49,543 bases of DNA from Clostridiales bacterium (GCA_017620475.1 JAFZQI010000006.1:1-49543); one strand, 5' to 3'; counted from the stretch's first letter, positions 24,866-34,052 are shown. Notes: a model not told the origin generated them from the sequence alone. Numbers and translations: made by a program.

Positions 24866-24893
24866 AGTATAACATGGAGTATATAAAAGTCAA
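24866..24893 (-). promoter_or_regulatory. Strong promoter of the large ncRNA candidate
   Basis: Minus strand TTGACT (24893-24888), 16 bases, TATACT (24871-24866). It points away from the 25.2 kb cluster and no open frame follows it. Confidence 0.75.
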
Positions 24894-25093
24894 CATCTTC
24901 CATCACAAAACAAACAAAATTCGCCGAACGTTTATGCACTGTGCACAAATCGTTACGCGCACATTACCTGCGTTACATTCATGTTACAAAAATGTCCTGT
25001 TTTCAGTGCTTCTGTGTTTTTCCGGCTTCACGGGTTACTCATGCAGTGCATTAAAAGTCCTCTCTTTTTCAACGAAACACGCTGAAATTGTTT

Positions 25094-25128
25094 ACATTTT
25101 CGTCATATTCCGGGCATGACGAAAATGT
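25094..25128. repeat. Perfect 13-bp inverted repeat upstream of the ABC-2 cluster
   Basis: ACATTTTCGTCAT (25094-25106) and ATGACGAAAATGT (25116-25128) with a 9-base loop. No T-run follows on either strand. It lies about 60 bases before the ATG at 25190, next to an extended -10 (TGATAAAAT, 25152-25160), so an operator is likelier than a terminator. The remaining 24.9-25.09 kb holds nothing I recognise. Confidence 0.6.
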
Positions 25129-25189
25129 CACATATTGCTCTTTTTCTTTATGATAAAATAATCCTAACATAATTACAGTGGAGGTTTGC

Positions 25190-25777
25190 ATGAAGAAGTT
25201 CTGGCAACAGATCAACCGTGGCCTGGTTCTCCTTTTTGCTGTTGTTATCGGCGTTACGATCTACCTGATCGTCGATTCTCAGAACAAAAAGAAACAGCGC
25301 GATGAGCTCATCAAACTTTCCACCATGTTTATCTCTGATTCTTCCAGACTTTACGAATTCCCTGAAGATATCGATTTTTGGGACCGGTCTAACATAAAGC
25401 AGGATGCTCTCCTGCCTGCACTCTATCAGAATGCCACTCCGATCTACCACTACTTCTGCGATAACGAAGAAGCAAGGAAATCCCAGATCGAATCAACATA
25501 TAACTTCATGTACACATCGTATTTTGAAGAACGCTGTCCGGTATCCTGTGAGCGTACAATCACAGGTATTGAGGTCAAGGAGATCTACAGGGATTCCGCC
25601 ACGATCACGATCAACACGAGCACCACGATCGAGTACGAGGATGAATCCGGGAAGCGGACTTCCGAGCAGTACCATACATACGACACACTTCAATTCCTCT
25701 ATCAGGATGGACAGTGGAAGATGATCAGCATGTCATGCTCATTAAATGATGATGGTATGTACTACGGAGCGTATTGA
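25190..25777 (+). CDS. Membrane-anchored extracytoplasmic protein of the ABC-2 cluster
   Basis: 195 residues from ATG 25190, with GGAGG 5 bases upstream; the track frame starts four codons earlier at a GTG within the ribosome site. One N-terminal membrane segment (LVLLFAVVIGVTIYLIV, about 11-28) is followed by a domain of about 165 residues outside the cell. The last third is beta-rich (ATITINTSTTIEYEDESGK, LQFLYQDGQWKMISMSC), resembling NTF2-like or lipoprotein-type folds. Family not recognised. It is spaced tightly with the ABC ATPase behind it and may be its accessory subunit. Confidence 0.6.
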   Translation: MKKFWQQINRGLVLLFAVVIGVTIYLIVDSQNKKKQRDELIKLSTMFISDSSRLYEFPEDIDFWDRSNIKQDALLPALYQNATPIYHYFCDNEEARKSQIESTYNFMYTSYFEERCPVSCERTITGIEVKEIYRDSATITINTSTTIEYEDESGKRTSEQYHTYDTLQFLYQDGQWKMISMSCSLNDDGMYYGAY

Positions 25778-25800
25778 TAATGGATAACGAGGAGAAGACG

Positions 25801-26739
25801 ATGACAAAAGAGACGAAGCCGGCTCTTCAGATTCAGAATGTCACCAAGACTTTCGGCAAGAAAGTCGCGGTGGATCATGTCTCGTTCGATCTTTTCCCCG
25901 GCGAGGTGTTCGGATTCCTGGGGCCTAACGGTGCCGGAAAGACTACCATCATCAAGATGGTCATGGGATTTGTCCGTCCTGACGAAGGAACCATCATCAT
26001 CAACGGCTATGACCGGAAACTTCACTATGAAGCTGCCATGTCTTCCATCGGCGGAATCGTCGAGAATCCGGAGATGTATAATGCTCTTTCGGCCCGCTTG
26101 AATCTTCAGATGTACGCCCGTCTCCACAAGGGAGTAACCGCTGAGCGTATCGACGAGGTATTAGAGCTCGTCGGACTTACGGACCGCGCTAACGATGCCG
26201 TCAAGAAGTATTCACTCGGCATGAAACAAAGGATCGGCCTGGCCCAGGCGCTCCTTCACAAGCCCAAAGTACTGATCCTTGATGAGCCGACCAATGGTCT
26301 CGATCCTGCAGGCATTCATCTTCTCCGTGACATCCTGAAGAAATGTGCACACGAGGATGGTGTAGCCGTAATGGTTTCCAGTCACCTTCTCAACGAGATG
26401 CAGCTGATGTGCGACCGTATCGGCATCATCAATCACGGGAAACTTCTTCAGATCTGTTCGATCGATGACCTGATGCACCACGCCAGAAACTCCTCGATCT
26501 ACCGGATCAAGACCTCCAATCCCGCTCTGGCAAAAGACATTCTTTCTGTCAAATACAGCAACCGCATCACGAATGTGAACGAAGACACCCTGGACATTGA
26601 GATTGAAGAAGAGCACATCAACGAATGTGTGCGTTGTCTGGTTGCCGCCGGCTCGGATATTCTCGGCGTACAGAAGCTGGAATCTTCCCTTGAGGAAGCT
26701 TTCCTCGAGATTACCGGAGGAGGCATTCAAATTGAGTAA
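25801..26739 (+). CDS. ABC transporter ATPase (CcmA/BcrA type)
   Basis: 312 residues. The start ATG at 25801 was chosen because GAGGAG lies 6 bases upstream; an ATG at 25780 lacks a site. Walker A GPNGAGKTT, Q-loop in GIVENPEMYNALSARLNL, signature YSLGMKQR, Walker B VLILDEPTNGLDPAG and H-loop SSHLLNEM are all present, plus a C-terminal DUF4162-like extension. It energises the ABC-2 permease behind it, typical for peptide, lantibiotic or drug efflux. It overlaps the permease gene by 8 bases. Confidence 0.92.
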   Translation: MTKETKPALQIQNVTKTFGKKVAVDHVSFDLFPGEVFGFLGPNGAGKTTIIKMVMGFVRPDEGTIIINGYDRKLHYEAAMSSIGGIVENPEMYNALSARLNLQMYARLHKGVTAERIDEVLELVGLTDRANDAVKKYSLGMKQRIGLAQALLHKPKVLILDEPTNGLDPAGIHLLRDILKKCAHEDGVAVMVSSHLLNEMQLMCDRIGIINHGKLLQICSIDDLMHHARNSSIYRIKTSNPALAKDILSVKYSNRITNVNEDTLDIEIEEEHINECVRCLVAAGSDILGVQKLESSLEEAFLEITGGGIQIE

Positions 26740-28300
26740 GATCCTGGCACTATACGAAAACGAAATGATCAAACTTTCAAGAAAGATCTCTGCGTGGATC
26801 CTCGTCTTCCTGATGACGATGACTTCCGTTTTGTTACCTCTGATCGTCAAACGGCTCTACAGGAACGGATATGAAGTCTCGACATCTGTTTCTTTCAGCA
26901 AGTCCGAGGTCCAGACATATCGTGATTCTCTCAGTGAATCTCTCGGTGATACGAATCAGTATGTGGAACATGAGACGATCCGCTTTAATGTCAATTCGGA
27001 AGTCGTCGAGCTTTTCGCTACCAAGATCAACCTGGAAGACTCTGACGTCCGGGACTACTCTCTTCTTTCCTGTTACAATGCGATCCTGGCCAACTACGAT
27101 TTCGAGAATTATCCTATCTCGGATTCTTTCCTGTCTTTCCATGCACTCGTTTCTTATATTGACATCAACCATTCCCTTTGCAATCTCAACACCGATCCTT
27201 TTTCCGAAAGAGACAATGCCTGGTATGAACTGTACCGCGAAACCACAGACAGTCTCGACCTCGCGAAGCAGGCGCTTTTCAATCATGATTGTCATGCGAT
27301 GGCCATCCTTGTAGAAGACCAGGGCTCCTCTCTTAACGGGATATCTCCTGATATCTGGCAGCGGATCGCAACGATCGATCCCTACGGCAAATTATCCCTG
27401 GACGATGGCATGCAGATCGTCGATGCTCTTGAACAGTGCAAGAAATACAAGAACAATCTGGCCATGGAAGTAGATGAGATCAATGGTTCTTATGTTCCTC
27501 TGACCATTGAAAGAAAGACGCAGATCGAGAATTCTCTTCTGATCCTAGATTACCAGATCACGAATAACAAGCTTCCCACCAATCGGGCTCAGGTATCCAC
27601 TCTCGCCAGACAATTCTCTCAGAAAGCCGCGCGTTTCCTGCTGATCATTCTCCTGATCATTATCGCCGGAAGCAGCATTTCTCAGGAAATGGCAACCGGC
27701 TCGATCAAGTCACTTATCATTGCTCCGGTCAAACGCTGGAAGATCTTTGTTGCCAAACTCATGGCGATCTTCACCTGGATGCTCGCCGGAAGTGTCCTGA
27801 TCACCACACTTTCGACCCTGTCCACATCGGTATGTCTCGGAGCATCAAATCTTCTGCCGTATTACTATGTTTCCGGCGGACATGTCAGACAGATGCCCCA
27901 TATCGTATTCGCTTTTCTGTACTTCCTGGTAGACAACATCTCGCTTTTCGTCTACATTCTGACCGCCTTCATGATCTCATGTCTTACGAAGAACACCGGT
28001 ATCTCCGTCGGCGTATCTACAGGCCTTGTGTTAAGTAACGGTATAACCTCAACCATCATGGACATGATGAACCATCAGACATGGATCGATTTTCTCCCGT
28101 TTTCCAATTTGGATCTGTCCGGGAAGATCTTCCCCTACCTTCGTCTGATCGGGTACATGAATTCCGGAGAAGCAGGACCTTTCGGCGTTCCGGAGTACAA
28201 TACCCTGCCGCTTTCTTTCTCACTGGTTTATCTGGCCGTTCTGGTCGTGATATTGCTGCTTACTGCCTACGACGGGTTCAACCGCCGGGATATCCAGTAA
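26732..28300 (+). CDS. ABC-2 type permease with large outside loop (TTG start)
   Basis: 522 residues from TTG 26732-26734: GGAGGAGG stands about 9 bases upstream and no ATG gives a sensible start. The first membrane segment (ISAWILVFLMTMTSVLLPLIV) is followed by about 280 residues predicted outside the cell, then five or six further helices with LLIIIAGSSISQEMATGSIKSLIIAPVKRWKIFVAKLM, the ABC-2 gate-like signature. Substrate unknown. It overlaps the ATPase gene by 8 bases and its 3' end overlaps the convergent radical SAM gene by 34 bases. Confidence 0.88.
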   Translation: MSKILALYENEMIKLSRKISAWILVFLMTMTSVLLPLIVKRLYRNGYEVSTSVSFSKSEVQTYRDSLSESLGDTNQYVEHETIRFNVNSEVVELFATKINLEDSDVRDYSLLSCYNAILANYDFENYPISDSFLSFHALVSYIDINHSLCNLNTDPFSERDNAWYELYRETTDSLDLAKQALFNHDCHAMAILVEDQGSSLNGISPDIWQRIATIDPYGKLSLDDGMQIVDALEQCKKYKNNLAMEVDEINGSYVPLTIERKTQIENSLLILDYQITNNKLPTNRAQVSTLARQFSQKAARFLLIILLIIIAGSSISQEMATGSIKSLIIAPVKRWKIFVAKLMAIFTWMLAGSVLITTLSTLSTSVCLGASNLLPYYYVSGGHVRQMPHIVFAFLYFLVDNISLFVYILTAFMISCLTKNTGISVGVSTGLVLSNGITSTIMDMMNHQTWIDFLPFSNLDLSGKIFPYLRLIGYMNSGEAGPFGVPEYNTLPLSFSLVYLAVLVVILLLTAYDGFNRRDIQ

Positions 28301-29286
28301 CTGCCCTGAACAATGTTCTTTTCCCGGAAATATGCGGTGATCCTGTTTCGTACAGTCCTTTTGTCAAGGATCCAGGAAGGTGCGATCAGGCTTCTTCTTG
28401 CCCCGTCTCCGGTCATCCGGTAGATCACGATATCCGGCCGGAGATGGCAGATGCACTCCCCCAGAAAAGCAATGTATTCATCCCGTTCCATAAGCGGAAA
28501 GGGGGATACCTCATATTCAAATGCAAGGTCTGTTCCCTTGAGAATGTTCAGATTCGCGATTTTGATTCCGTGAACAGGAAGCTCCGAACAGTGATCGATC
28601 GTCTCCAGCATCTGGCTCTTCGTCTCCCCGGGAAGATCCAGTATCACATGGACGATCACATCCAGATTCCCATCGATCGAGGCAAGTCGCTTCACCGTCT
28701 TATCAAAGCAGGAAAGATCGTAGCCCCTTCTCATCCATACAGCGGTCTTCTCATGGATCGTCTGTAGTCCCAGTTCGATCCAGACATGTGTTTTTGACGC
28801 AAGTTCCGTCAGAATGCCATACATGCGTTCGCTGATACAATCCGGCCGCGTCGCGATGGAGATGCCCACCACTTCAGGATCGGAAAGCGCCTCCTCGTAT
28901 TTTCGGTTCAAGTCCTCTTCATCACCGTAAGTATTGGTAAAGTTCTGAAAATAGGCGATATATTTTCCTGAAAGGATCTTCGCAGAAACACGCGACTTGG
29001 CCGAAGCCAACTGCTGTCTGATAGACAGCGAACGGTCAGATGCAAATTCTCCCGAACCTGAGCCGCTGCAGAATATACAGCCGCCGTATCCCAATGTCCC
29101 GTCCCGGTTCGGACAGGTACATCCTGCATCTAAAGCGATCCTGTACACCTTTTCCCCAAAGAGAGAACGATAATACCTGTTTGCACTAAGATACCGCTCA
29201 GTGTCCTTTCTCTCATTGTTCCCACGGCTGCGGATAATATCTTCTTCGCTTCCGGACATATTCACCTGTTCATCAAAGTGTTTCAC
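28267..29286 (-). CDS. TIGR01212-family radical SAM protein (YtqA-like)
   Basis: 339 residues. The cluster-binding segment CTCPNRDGTLGYGGCIFC is the YtqA/TIGR01212 form of the radical SAM Cys motif; YFQNFTNTYGDEEDL and IGISIATRPDC follow. The substrate of this family was unsettled to my knowledge. It is often beside tRNA or rRNA modifying genes, but here it is coupled to dinB by a 4-base overlap. Residues 1-28 before the core are extra. Confidence 0.88.
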   Translation of the reverse strand: MKHFDEQVNMSGSEEDIIRSRGNNERKDTERYLSANRYYRSLFGEKVYRIALDAGCTCPNRDGTLGYGGCIFCSGSGSGEFASDRSLSIRQQLASAKSRVSAKILSGKYIAYFQNFTNTYGDEEDLNRKYEEALSDPEVVGISIATRPDCISERMYGILTELASKTHVWIELGLQTIHEKTAVWMRRGYDLSCFDKTVKRLASIDGNLDVIVHVILDLPGETKSQMLETIDHCSELPVHGIKIANLNILKGTDLAFEYEVSPFPLMERDEYIAFLGECICHLRPDIVIYRMTGDGARRSLIAPSWILDKRTVRNRITAYFREKNIVQGSYWISRRLNPS

Positions 29287-30524
29287 ACGTCTTCTTTAAA
29301 CCCTCCGTGGGGATGATCCTCCCTATCCTCCGGACAAAGATCTCCTTTCCCCTCCATCTGCGTGCCTCGCATGACTATATTATACCCGTATCTTGCACGG
29401 ATCCCATCCAGTGCCCGGTTCACCCGGTCATCCTTTTCCGTTTTTTCCACATTCTCAAAAATCGTCATCTGGTGATAATCCTGTTCATCCGACAGATGCG
29501 TCGTACGTACGCCGAAGCTTCGAAGAGGTGCATGCCAGTCATAGCTCTCATCGAAAAGTTCCATGGCCAGTTCCGCAATTTCTTTCTCGTCATTTGTCTC
29601 TTTGGGTAGTCCGCGCTGTTTCTCATACGACTTGAGATCTGTATCCCTCACCCAGATCGTCACCGTCCCCGCATAAAAGTGATGCTTACGAAGTCGCGCT
29701 GCCACCTGAGCTGATAAAGTGCAGATGACTTTCCACACATCCTCCCGATTCGTCATATCCCGAGGCGTGGTCGTACTGTTGCCGATCGACTTAAGCGGCC
29801 GCACATAAGAAGCCTGTCGGACCGGTTCATCCTCCAGACCGTTGGCACTGCGCCAAAGCGCCTGACCGTTCTTCCCGAGTACCGATACAACAAAATCCGG
29901 GCTCAATGAAGCCAGATCCCCAATGGTTTTCACGTTCATCTTTCCGAGAGCCGAGTTAGTCGCACGTCCCACGTAAAGAAGATCACTCACCGGAAGCGGC
30001 CATACGAGGGTTCTGAAATTCTCTTTCGTTATCTCAGTCGTCGCATCGGGTTTCTTATAATCCGAACCCAGTTTTGCAAAAGTCTTATTGAAGCTCACGC
30101 CTACCGAGCAGCTCAGTCCCAGTTCCACCTTGACCCGCTGACGGATCTCGTCCGCGACCTCAACGGGGGTTCCCGCCGTAGTTCCTGTAATATCCAGCCA
30201 GCACTCATCCAATCCAAAAGGTTCCACCTTGTCGGTATACTGCAGAAACATCTCACGGATCCTCTCGGAGTAATACACATACTGCTCGAAATGCGCCGGC
30301 ACCACCAGAAGATCCGGGCACTTCTGTTTCGCCTGCCAGATGGCTTCCGCCGTCTTTACTCCCTGCGCCTGGGCAAGATAATTCTTCGCCAGGATGATTC
30401 CGTGACGCTGCTTACTGTCTCCGCCGACCGCCATTGGGACATTTCTCCACTCCGGGTGATGACACATCTCCACGGATGCAAAAAAGCAGTTCTGGTCCAC
30501 ATGCAGGATGTGCCGCGTTTCCAC
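29283..30524 (-). CDS. dinB: DNA polymerase IV (Y family)
   Basis: 413 residues from a GTG start with AAAGGAG upstream. Y-family motifs: HVDQNCFFASVEM (first Asp), GLDECWLDIT in place of SIDEAYLD, with the acidic pair intact, then SVGVSFNKTFAKLGSDYKKPD (thumb/finger) and IGNSTTTPRD in the little finger. It copies past lesions with low fidelity. A LexA-like box lies just upstream, consistent with SOS control. Coupled to the radical SAM gene. Confidence 0.92.
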   Translation of the reverse strand: METRHILHVDQNCFFASVEMCHHPEWRNVPMAVGGDSKQRHGIILAKNYLAQAQGVKTAEAIWQAKQKCPDLLVVPAHFEQYVYYSERIREMFLQYTDKVEPFGLDECWLDITGTTAGTPVEVADEIRQRVKVELGLSCSVGVSFNKTFAKLGSDYKKPDATTEITKENFRTLVWPLPVSDLLYVGRATNSALGKMNVKTIGDLASLSPDFVVSVLGKNGQALWRSANGLEDEPVRQASYVRPLKSIGNSTTTPRDMTNREDVWKVICTLSAQVAARLRKHHFYAGTVTIWVRDTDLKSYEKQRGLPKETNDEKEIAELAMELFDESYDWHAPLRSFGVRTTHLSDEQDYHQMTIFENVEKTEKDDRVNRALDGIRARYGYNIVMRGTQMEGKGDLCPEDREDHPHGGFKEDV

Positions 30525-30558
30525 TTCCCTGATCTCCTTTCCGCCATTACTCTTTTGT

Positions 30559-30572
30559 CAAACATTTGTTTG
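30559..30572. promoter_or_regulatory. LexA-box-like palindrome upstream of dinB
   Basis: CAAACATTTGTTTG, an inverted repeat close to the Bacillota SOS box CGAACATNTGTTCG. It lies 35 bases before the dinB GTG, in the right region to block transcription. Confidence 0.5.
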
Positions 30573-30761
30573 GCTTTTATCCTACCACAAAGTGTATCTG
30601 TTTTCCATGCTTTTACAAAATCTCCATCTTTTCTTCGTATTTAATCTTTCCTTTTACCATCGGAAAATGTATAATAGCAAAGTGTACAAGTTTTTTTGTT
30701 GTTGTAAATTTTCAGGCTTTTCAAGTGAGAAGCCGGGAACTCAGAAAAGGATGGTGAATGT

Positions 30762-31469
30762 ATGGCCAAACATCGTATTTTACTGGTTGATGACGATACC
30801 GATATTCTCGAGATCAACCGCTCATTCCTGACAAACGAAGGCTATGATGTAAGTGTAGCTACCAATATCGCCCAGACTCTCCAGAAAGTGGAGACGAACT
30901 CGTATGATTGCATCGTACTGGATATTATGCTTCCGGACGGAAACGCATATGATCTTCCTTCTAAGATCCATGTATACTCCAATGCTCCGATCATCTTCCT
31001 GTCCGCTAAAGATCAGCTGGAAGATAAGATCACCGGATTTAAGGCCGGCGGTGATGATTACATGACCAAGCCGTATAATCTCCCGGAGCTTTCGGCACGT
31101 ATTTCCGCGCACATCCGCCGCAACATGACACGTGACGGCTTCCTGATGGAATTCCCGCCGCTTACCATGAACGTAAAGACACGTGAAGTTACGCTTAACG
31201 ATGTACCGGTTCACCTGACCAACCGTGAATTCGATATTCTTCGTCTTTTGGCCGAAACTCCGAACGTGATCGTTCCTTTCGCACGTATCTACTCTCATGT
31301 ATGGGGCGATGACGGACTCTGCGACAATCATCTGGTCATGGTCAACATCAGTTATCTCCGTAAGAAGATGGAGAAAGCCGATCCTACCGTTCAGTTCGTA
31401 AAGACGGAGTGGGGCAGCGGCTATTCCTTCACCTACCCGCCGATCCGTAACACCATGCGTGCAGAGTGA
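30762..31469 (+). CDS. OmpR/PhoB-type response regulator
   Basis: 235 residues. The receiver domain (1-120) has the acidic pair DD at 8-9, phospho-acceptor Asp in VLDIMLPDG and Lys in MTKPYN. The winged-helix effector follows (VTLNDVPVHLTNREFDILRLLAETPNVIVPFARIYSHVWGDD). It pairs with the histidine kinase 26 bases downstream. A -10 TATAAT at 30670-30675 is the likely start region. Confidence 0.93.
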   Translation: MAKHRILLVDDDTDILEINRSFLTNEGYDVSVATNIAQTLQKVETNSYDCIVLDIMLPDGNAYDLPSKIHVYSNAPIIFLSAKDQLEDKITGFKAGGDDYMTKPYNLPELSARISAHIRRNMTRDGFLMEFPPLTMNVKTREVTLNDVPVHLTNREFDILRLLAETPNVIVPFARIYSHVWGDDGLCDNHLVMVNISYLRKKMEKADPTVQFVKTEWGSGYSFTYPPIRNTMRAE

Positions 31470-31495
31470 TCTGTCCGCCGGAAGTGTAGTACCCT

Positions 31496-33679
31496 ATGCC
31501 GGAAAGATCGAAAAAACCAGAGAAGCGCCGACTCTCCATCGGCGTTTCTGTGCTTATACTGATCATTGCAATCGTTGTTTCATCGCTGGCTTTTCTTCTG
31601 ATCAACCAGCGGCGTGGCAGCGATTTTTCCTATACTCTTTCCGGCGCGGTCAAGTTGACTTACTGGGAGGATGCCAAAGGGACCCCCGTCATTTTGGAAA
31701 AAGGCTGGGAATTCTATCCTCACCGTGTCCTGACCCCGGAGATGATCCATGCTAGCCGTCTGGAAAATGCCACAGAGCGTTATCCTTATTACCGCAATGT
31801 GCAGATCACCACAGACGGATGGATCGATATGGGCGACTCTGCCGAGCTATACACATTCGGTAAACAGGTCAATAAGATGGAACAGTACGGCATCGGAACG
31901 TACCGCATCGAGATCATCCTGAACGAGAACGTGGACTTCGTTACGATCAATATTCCGGATATAGCACAGTCGGCTGTGATCTGGGTCAACGGCAAGGCCG
32001 TTCGCCATTACGGTACCGTGTCCGACAATACTTCCCTTTATGAACCTGTACAGGTATGTACGGATATTCAGCTGGAGCCTGCTTCTGACGGATCCATCGA
32101 AATCGTCATCGGCTGCGCCAATTATTCGTCTCCTTACGGCGGTATCCTCTGCAGCCCCTGTGTGGCTTCCACCGCCACCATCGGCACTATCGAGTACTCC
32201 GTTCGCATGTACCTTACCGTACTATGTGCCTTCTGGGTATTCTTCCTGATCGGCGGTCATTATATTTCCAAGACATTTGTTAGCCAAAGCAAATTCTACT
32301 TCTTCCTGCTGATGTTTCTTGGCGATATCATGTACGAGATGTTCTCCCCTATGGTCACGCTTTTGCCGGGGACATGGAACATGCTGATCAAGATCACCTT
32401 CCTGGTATTGACCAACTACTTCACGTTCCTGTTCTTCTTCTCCCTGTACCCCAGAGGAACAAGCAAACTCTTCGATAAACTGCGCTTCTTCGAGATCTCT
32501 TTCTTTTCCATATTAACGGTATGCTATCTGATGACATTCTGGTGCTTCCCGAGTGTTCTGTATCTTGATTCTTCCGTGGCGGCCAACCTGATTTTTGTCA
32601 TCATAACGAACCTCTATAACATTTTCCGTGTTTGTCATATGACACGCCGTTTCAATCACGGCAAGTATCTGTACGCAAGCTCGGTTGCCATGACCACCGC
32701 CATTCACCTTTCAGTCTTTTTCCGAAGGCAATATGTCGTCTATATTTCTCTTCACGCCTTCCTCCTTCTCTTTTTGGCCGTCGGTTTCACGCTTTACTTC
32801 GTTATGGACTACGTAAAGACATACGAGATGCTCGCGGACAATAACCGCAACCTCTCCAGTGCCGTTGAAGAGAGAACCAAGTACATCTCCCGGGTCAACC
32901 AGGAGCTTCTGGATAACCACCAGAAACTTGTGGATAACGAGGAAGCACGAAAGAAGATGATGTCGAACGTCTCCCACGACCTTCGTACACCGATCACGGC
33001 CATCCGCGGCTATGTTGAGCTGATGCTCAATGCCAAGGAACCTCTTTCCCGTGAACAGGAAGTGCAGTACCTCAACAACATGCACACACGAAGCGTACAG
33101 ATGGAACAGCTGATCTCTGACCTGGTCCAGCTGACCCGTATGGAATCCGAGAATGATACGCTGGAGCTCATGCCGGTCAGCATCGTGGAGATGGTTCACG
33201 ATCTGTTCCAGCTTTACAAAGCCGAATGCGAAGGCACCGGTAAAGTCATCACCTTCCACGCTCCCCAGGATGACGACCTGCTGATCGACGGCGACCCCAA
33301 GAAACTGCTTCGCGTATTTGAGAACATTATCGTGAACGCAATGAAATACACGCGTGAAGACGGAAAGATCGACATTATCTGTCACCGTTACGAGGATCCG
33401 GCTATGCTGGGTGGAAATGCTGTTGAAGTCTGCATCAAGGATAATGGTGTAGGTATCCCCGAAAACGAAGTACCCTACGTATTCGACCGGTTCTACCGCG
33501 CCGAGAATTCCGGCATCAACAAAACCGGTTCCGGCTTAGGGCTTTCTATCGTCAAAAGCGTCATTGACAGGCACGGAGGCAAGATCTGGGTAGAAAGCGA
33601 AGAAGGAAAAGGCTCTGAGTTCCATATCGTACTCAAAGCCTCAGAATACTCCTTCGATGAAGAAGCAGAAGATGAATAA
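31496..33679 (+). CDS. 7TMR-DISM-type sensor histidine kinase
   Basis: 727 residues. Membrane segment 1 at about 18-38 (IGVSVLILIIAIVVSSLAFLLI) is followed by an extracytoplasmic jelly-roll sensor (about 40-235, GTYRIEIIL, SAVIWVNGKAVRHYG), a seven-helix block (about 240-435) and a short coiled coil. The kinase core has the phospho-acceptor His in MSNVSHDLRTPIT, and the ATPase N, G1 and G2 boxes FENIIVNAMKY, DNGVGIP and GSGLGLSIVK. DISM sensors often bind carbohydrate-like ligands outside the cell. It is the cognate partner of the response regulator. The ribosome site is weak (GGAAG). Confidence 0.9.
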   Translation: MPERSKKPEKRRLSIGVSVLILIIAIVVSSLAFLLINQRRGSDFSYTLSGAVKLTYWEDAKGTPVILEKGWEFYPHRVLTPEMIHASRLENATERYPYYRNVQITTDGWIDMGDSAELYTFGKQVNKMEQYGIGTYRIEIILNENVDFVTINIPDIAQSAVIWVNGKAVRHYGTVSDNTSLYEPVQVCTDIQLEPASDGSIEIVIGCANYSSPYGGILCSPCVASTATIGTIEYSVRMYLTVLCAFWVFFLIGGHYISKTFVSQSKFYFFLLMFLGDIMYEMFSPMVTLLPGTWNMLIKITFLVLTNYFTFLFFFSLYPRGTSKLFDKLRFFEISFFSILTVCYLMTFWCFPSVLYLDSSVAANLIFVIITNLYNIFRVCHMTRRFNHGKYLYASSVAMTTAIHLSVFFRRQYVVYISLHAFLLLFLAVGFTLYFVMDYVKTYEMLADNNRNLSSAVEERTKYISRVNQELLDNHQKLVDNEEARKKMMSNVSHDLRTPITAIRGYVELMLNAKEPLSREQEVQYLNNMHTRSVQMEQLISDLVQLTRMESENDTLELMPVSIVEMVHDLFQLYKAECEGTGKVITFHAPQDDDLLIDGDPKKLLRVFENIIVNAMKYTREDGKIDIICHRYEDPAMLGGNAVEVCIKDNGVGIPENEVPYVFDRFYRAENSGINKTGSGLGLSIVKSVIDRHGGKIWVESEEGKGSEFHIVLKASEYSFDEEAEDE

Positions 33680-33690
33680 TGATCGTCGGA

Positions 33691-33894
33691 TCAGGCTTCC
33701 TCGCCCAGAGCCACGTTCAGCGCAGAAACCAGCGCATCGCAATCCAGACCATGAACCGCACAAGCTTCCTCGATAGACTCACCGTGAGCCATCGCACAGC
33801 CCAGGCAGTGCAGGCCGCTGTTCATGAAGACCGGTACCAGTTCCTGGTGCTCATTCAGTACTTCTGCAATAATCATATCTTTTGTAATAGCCAT
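33691..33894 (-). CDS. DUF1858 domain protein
   Basis: 67 residues from ATG 33892-33894 with GGAGG upstream. The frame runs 45 codons further up without support. MAITKDMIIAEVLNEHQELVPVFMNSGLHCLGCAMAHGESIEEACAVHG is the DUF1858 signature with a CxxC pair (HCLGC) and another Cys. The family is thought to be redox or metal related in anaerobes; the role is unproven. It ends 11 bases from the kinase end (convergent). Confidence 0.9.
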   Translation of the reverse strand: MAITKDMIIAEVLNEHQELVPVFMNSGLHCLGCAMAHGESIEEACAVHGLDCDALVSALNVALGEEA

Positions 33895-34052
33895 ATGTTT
33901 CTTCCTCCGATTATCTTTTAATTCCACATGTAACCTTACCACGAGTCGGGCGGGAATGCAATTTTGTTTTTTTGACGTCCGCTTTCTGATATAGTAAAGA
34001 GGAACAGGATAATCTTTCGTAAATTCCAACCCGTTTCGAAAGGATCATCACT

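Noticed and set aside
24187..24948. Small minus-strand frames within the ncRNA region (99, 61 and 76 residues)
   Set aside because: No ribosome sites, odd composition, one runs through the terminator; the RNA reading is better.
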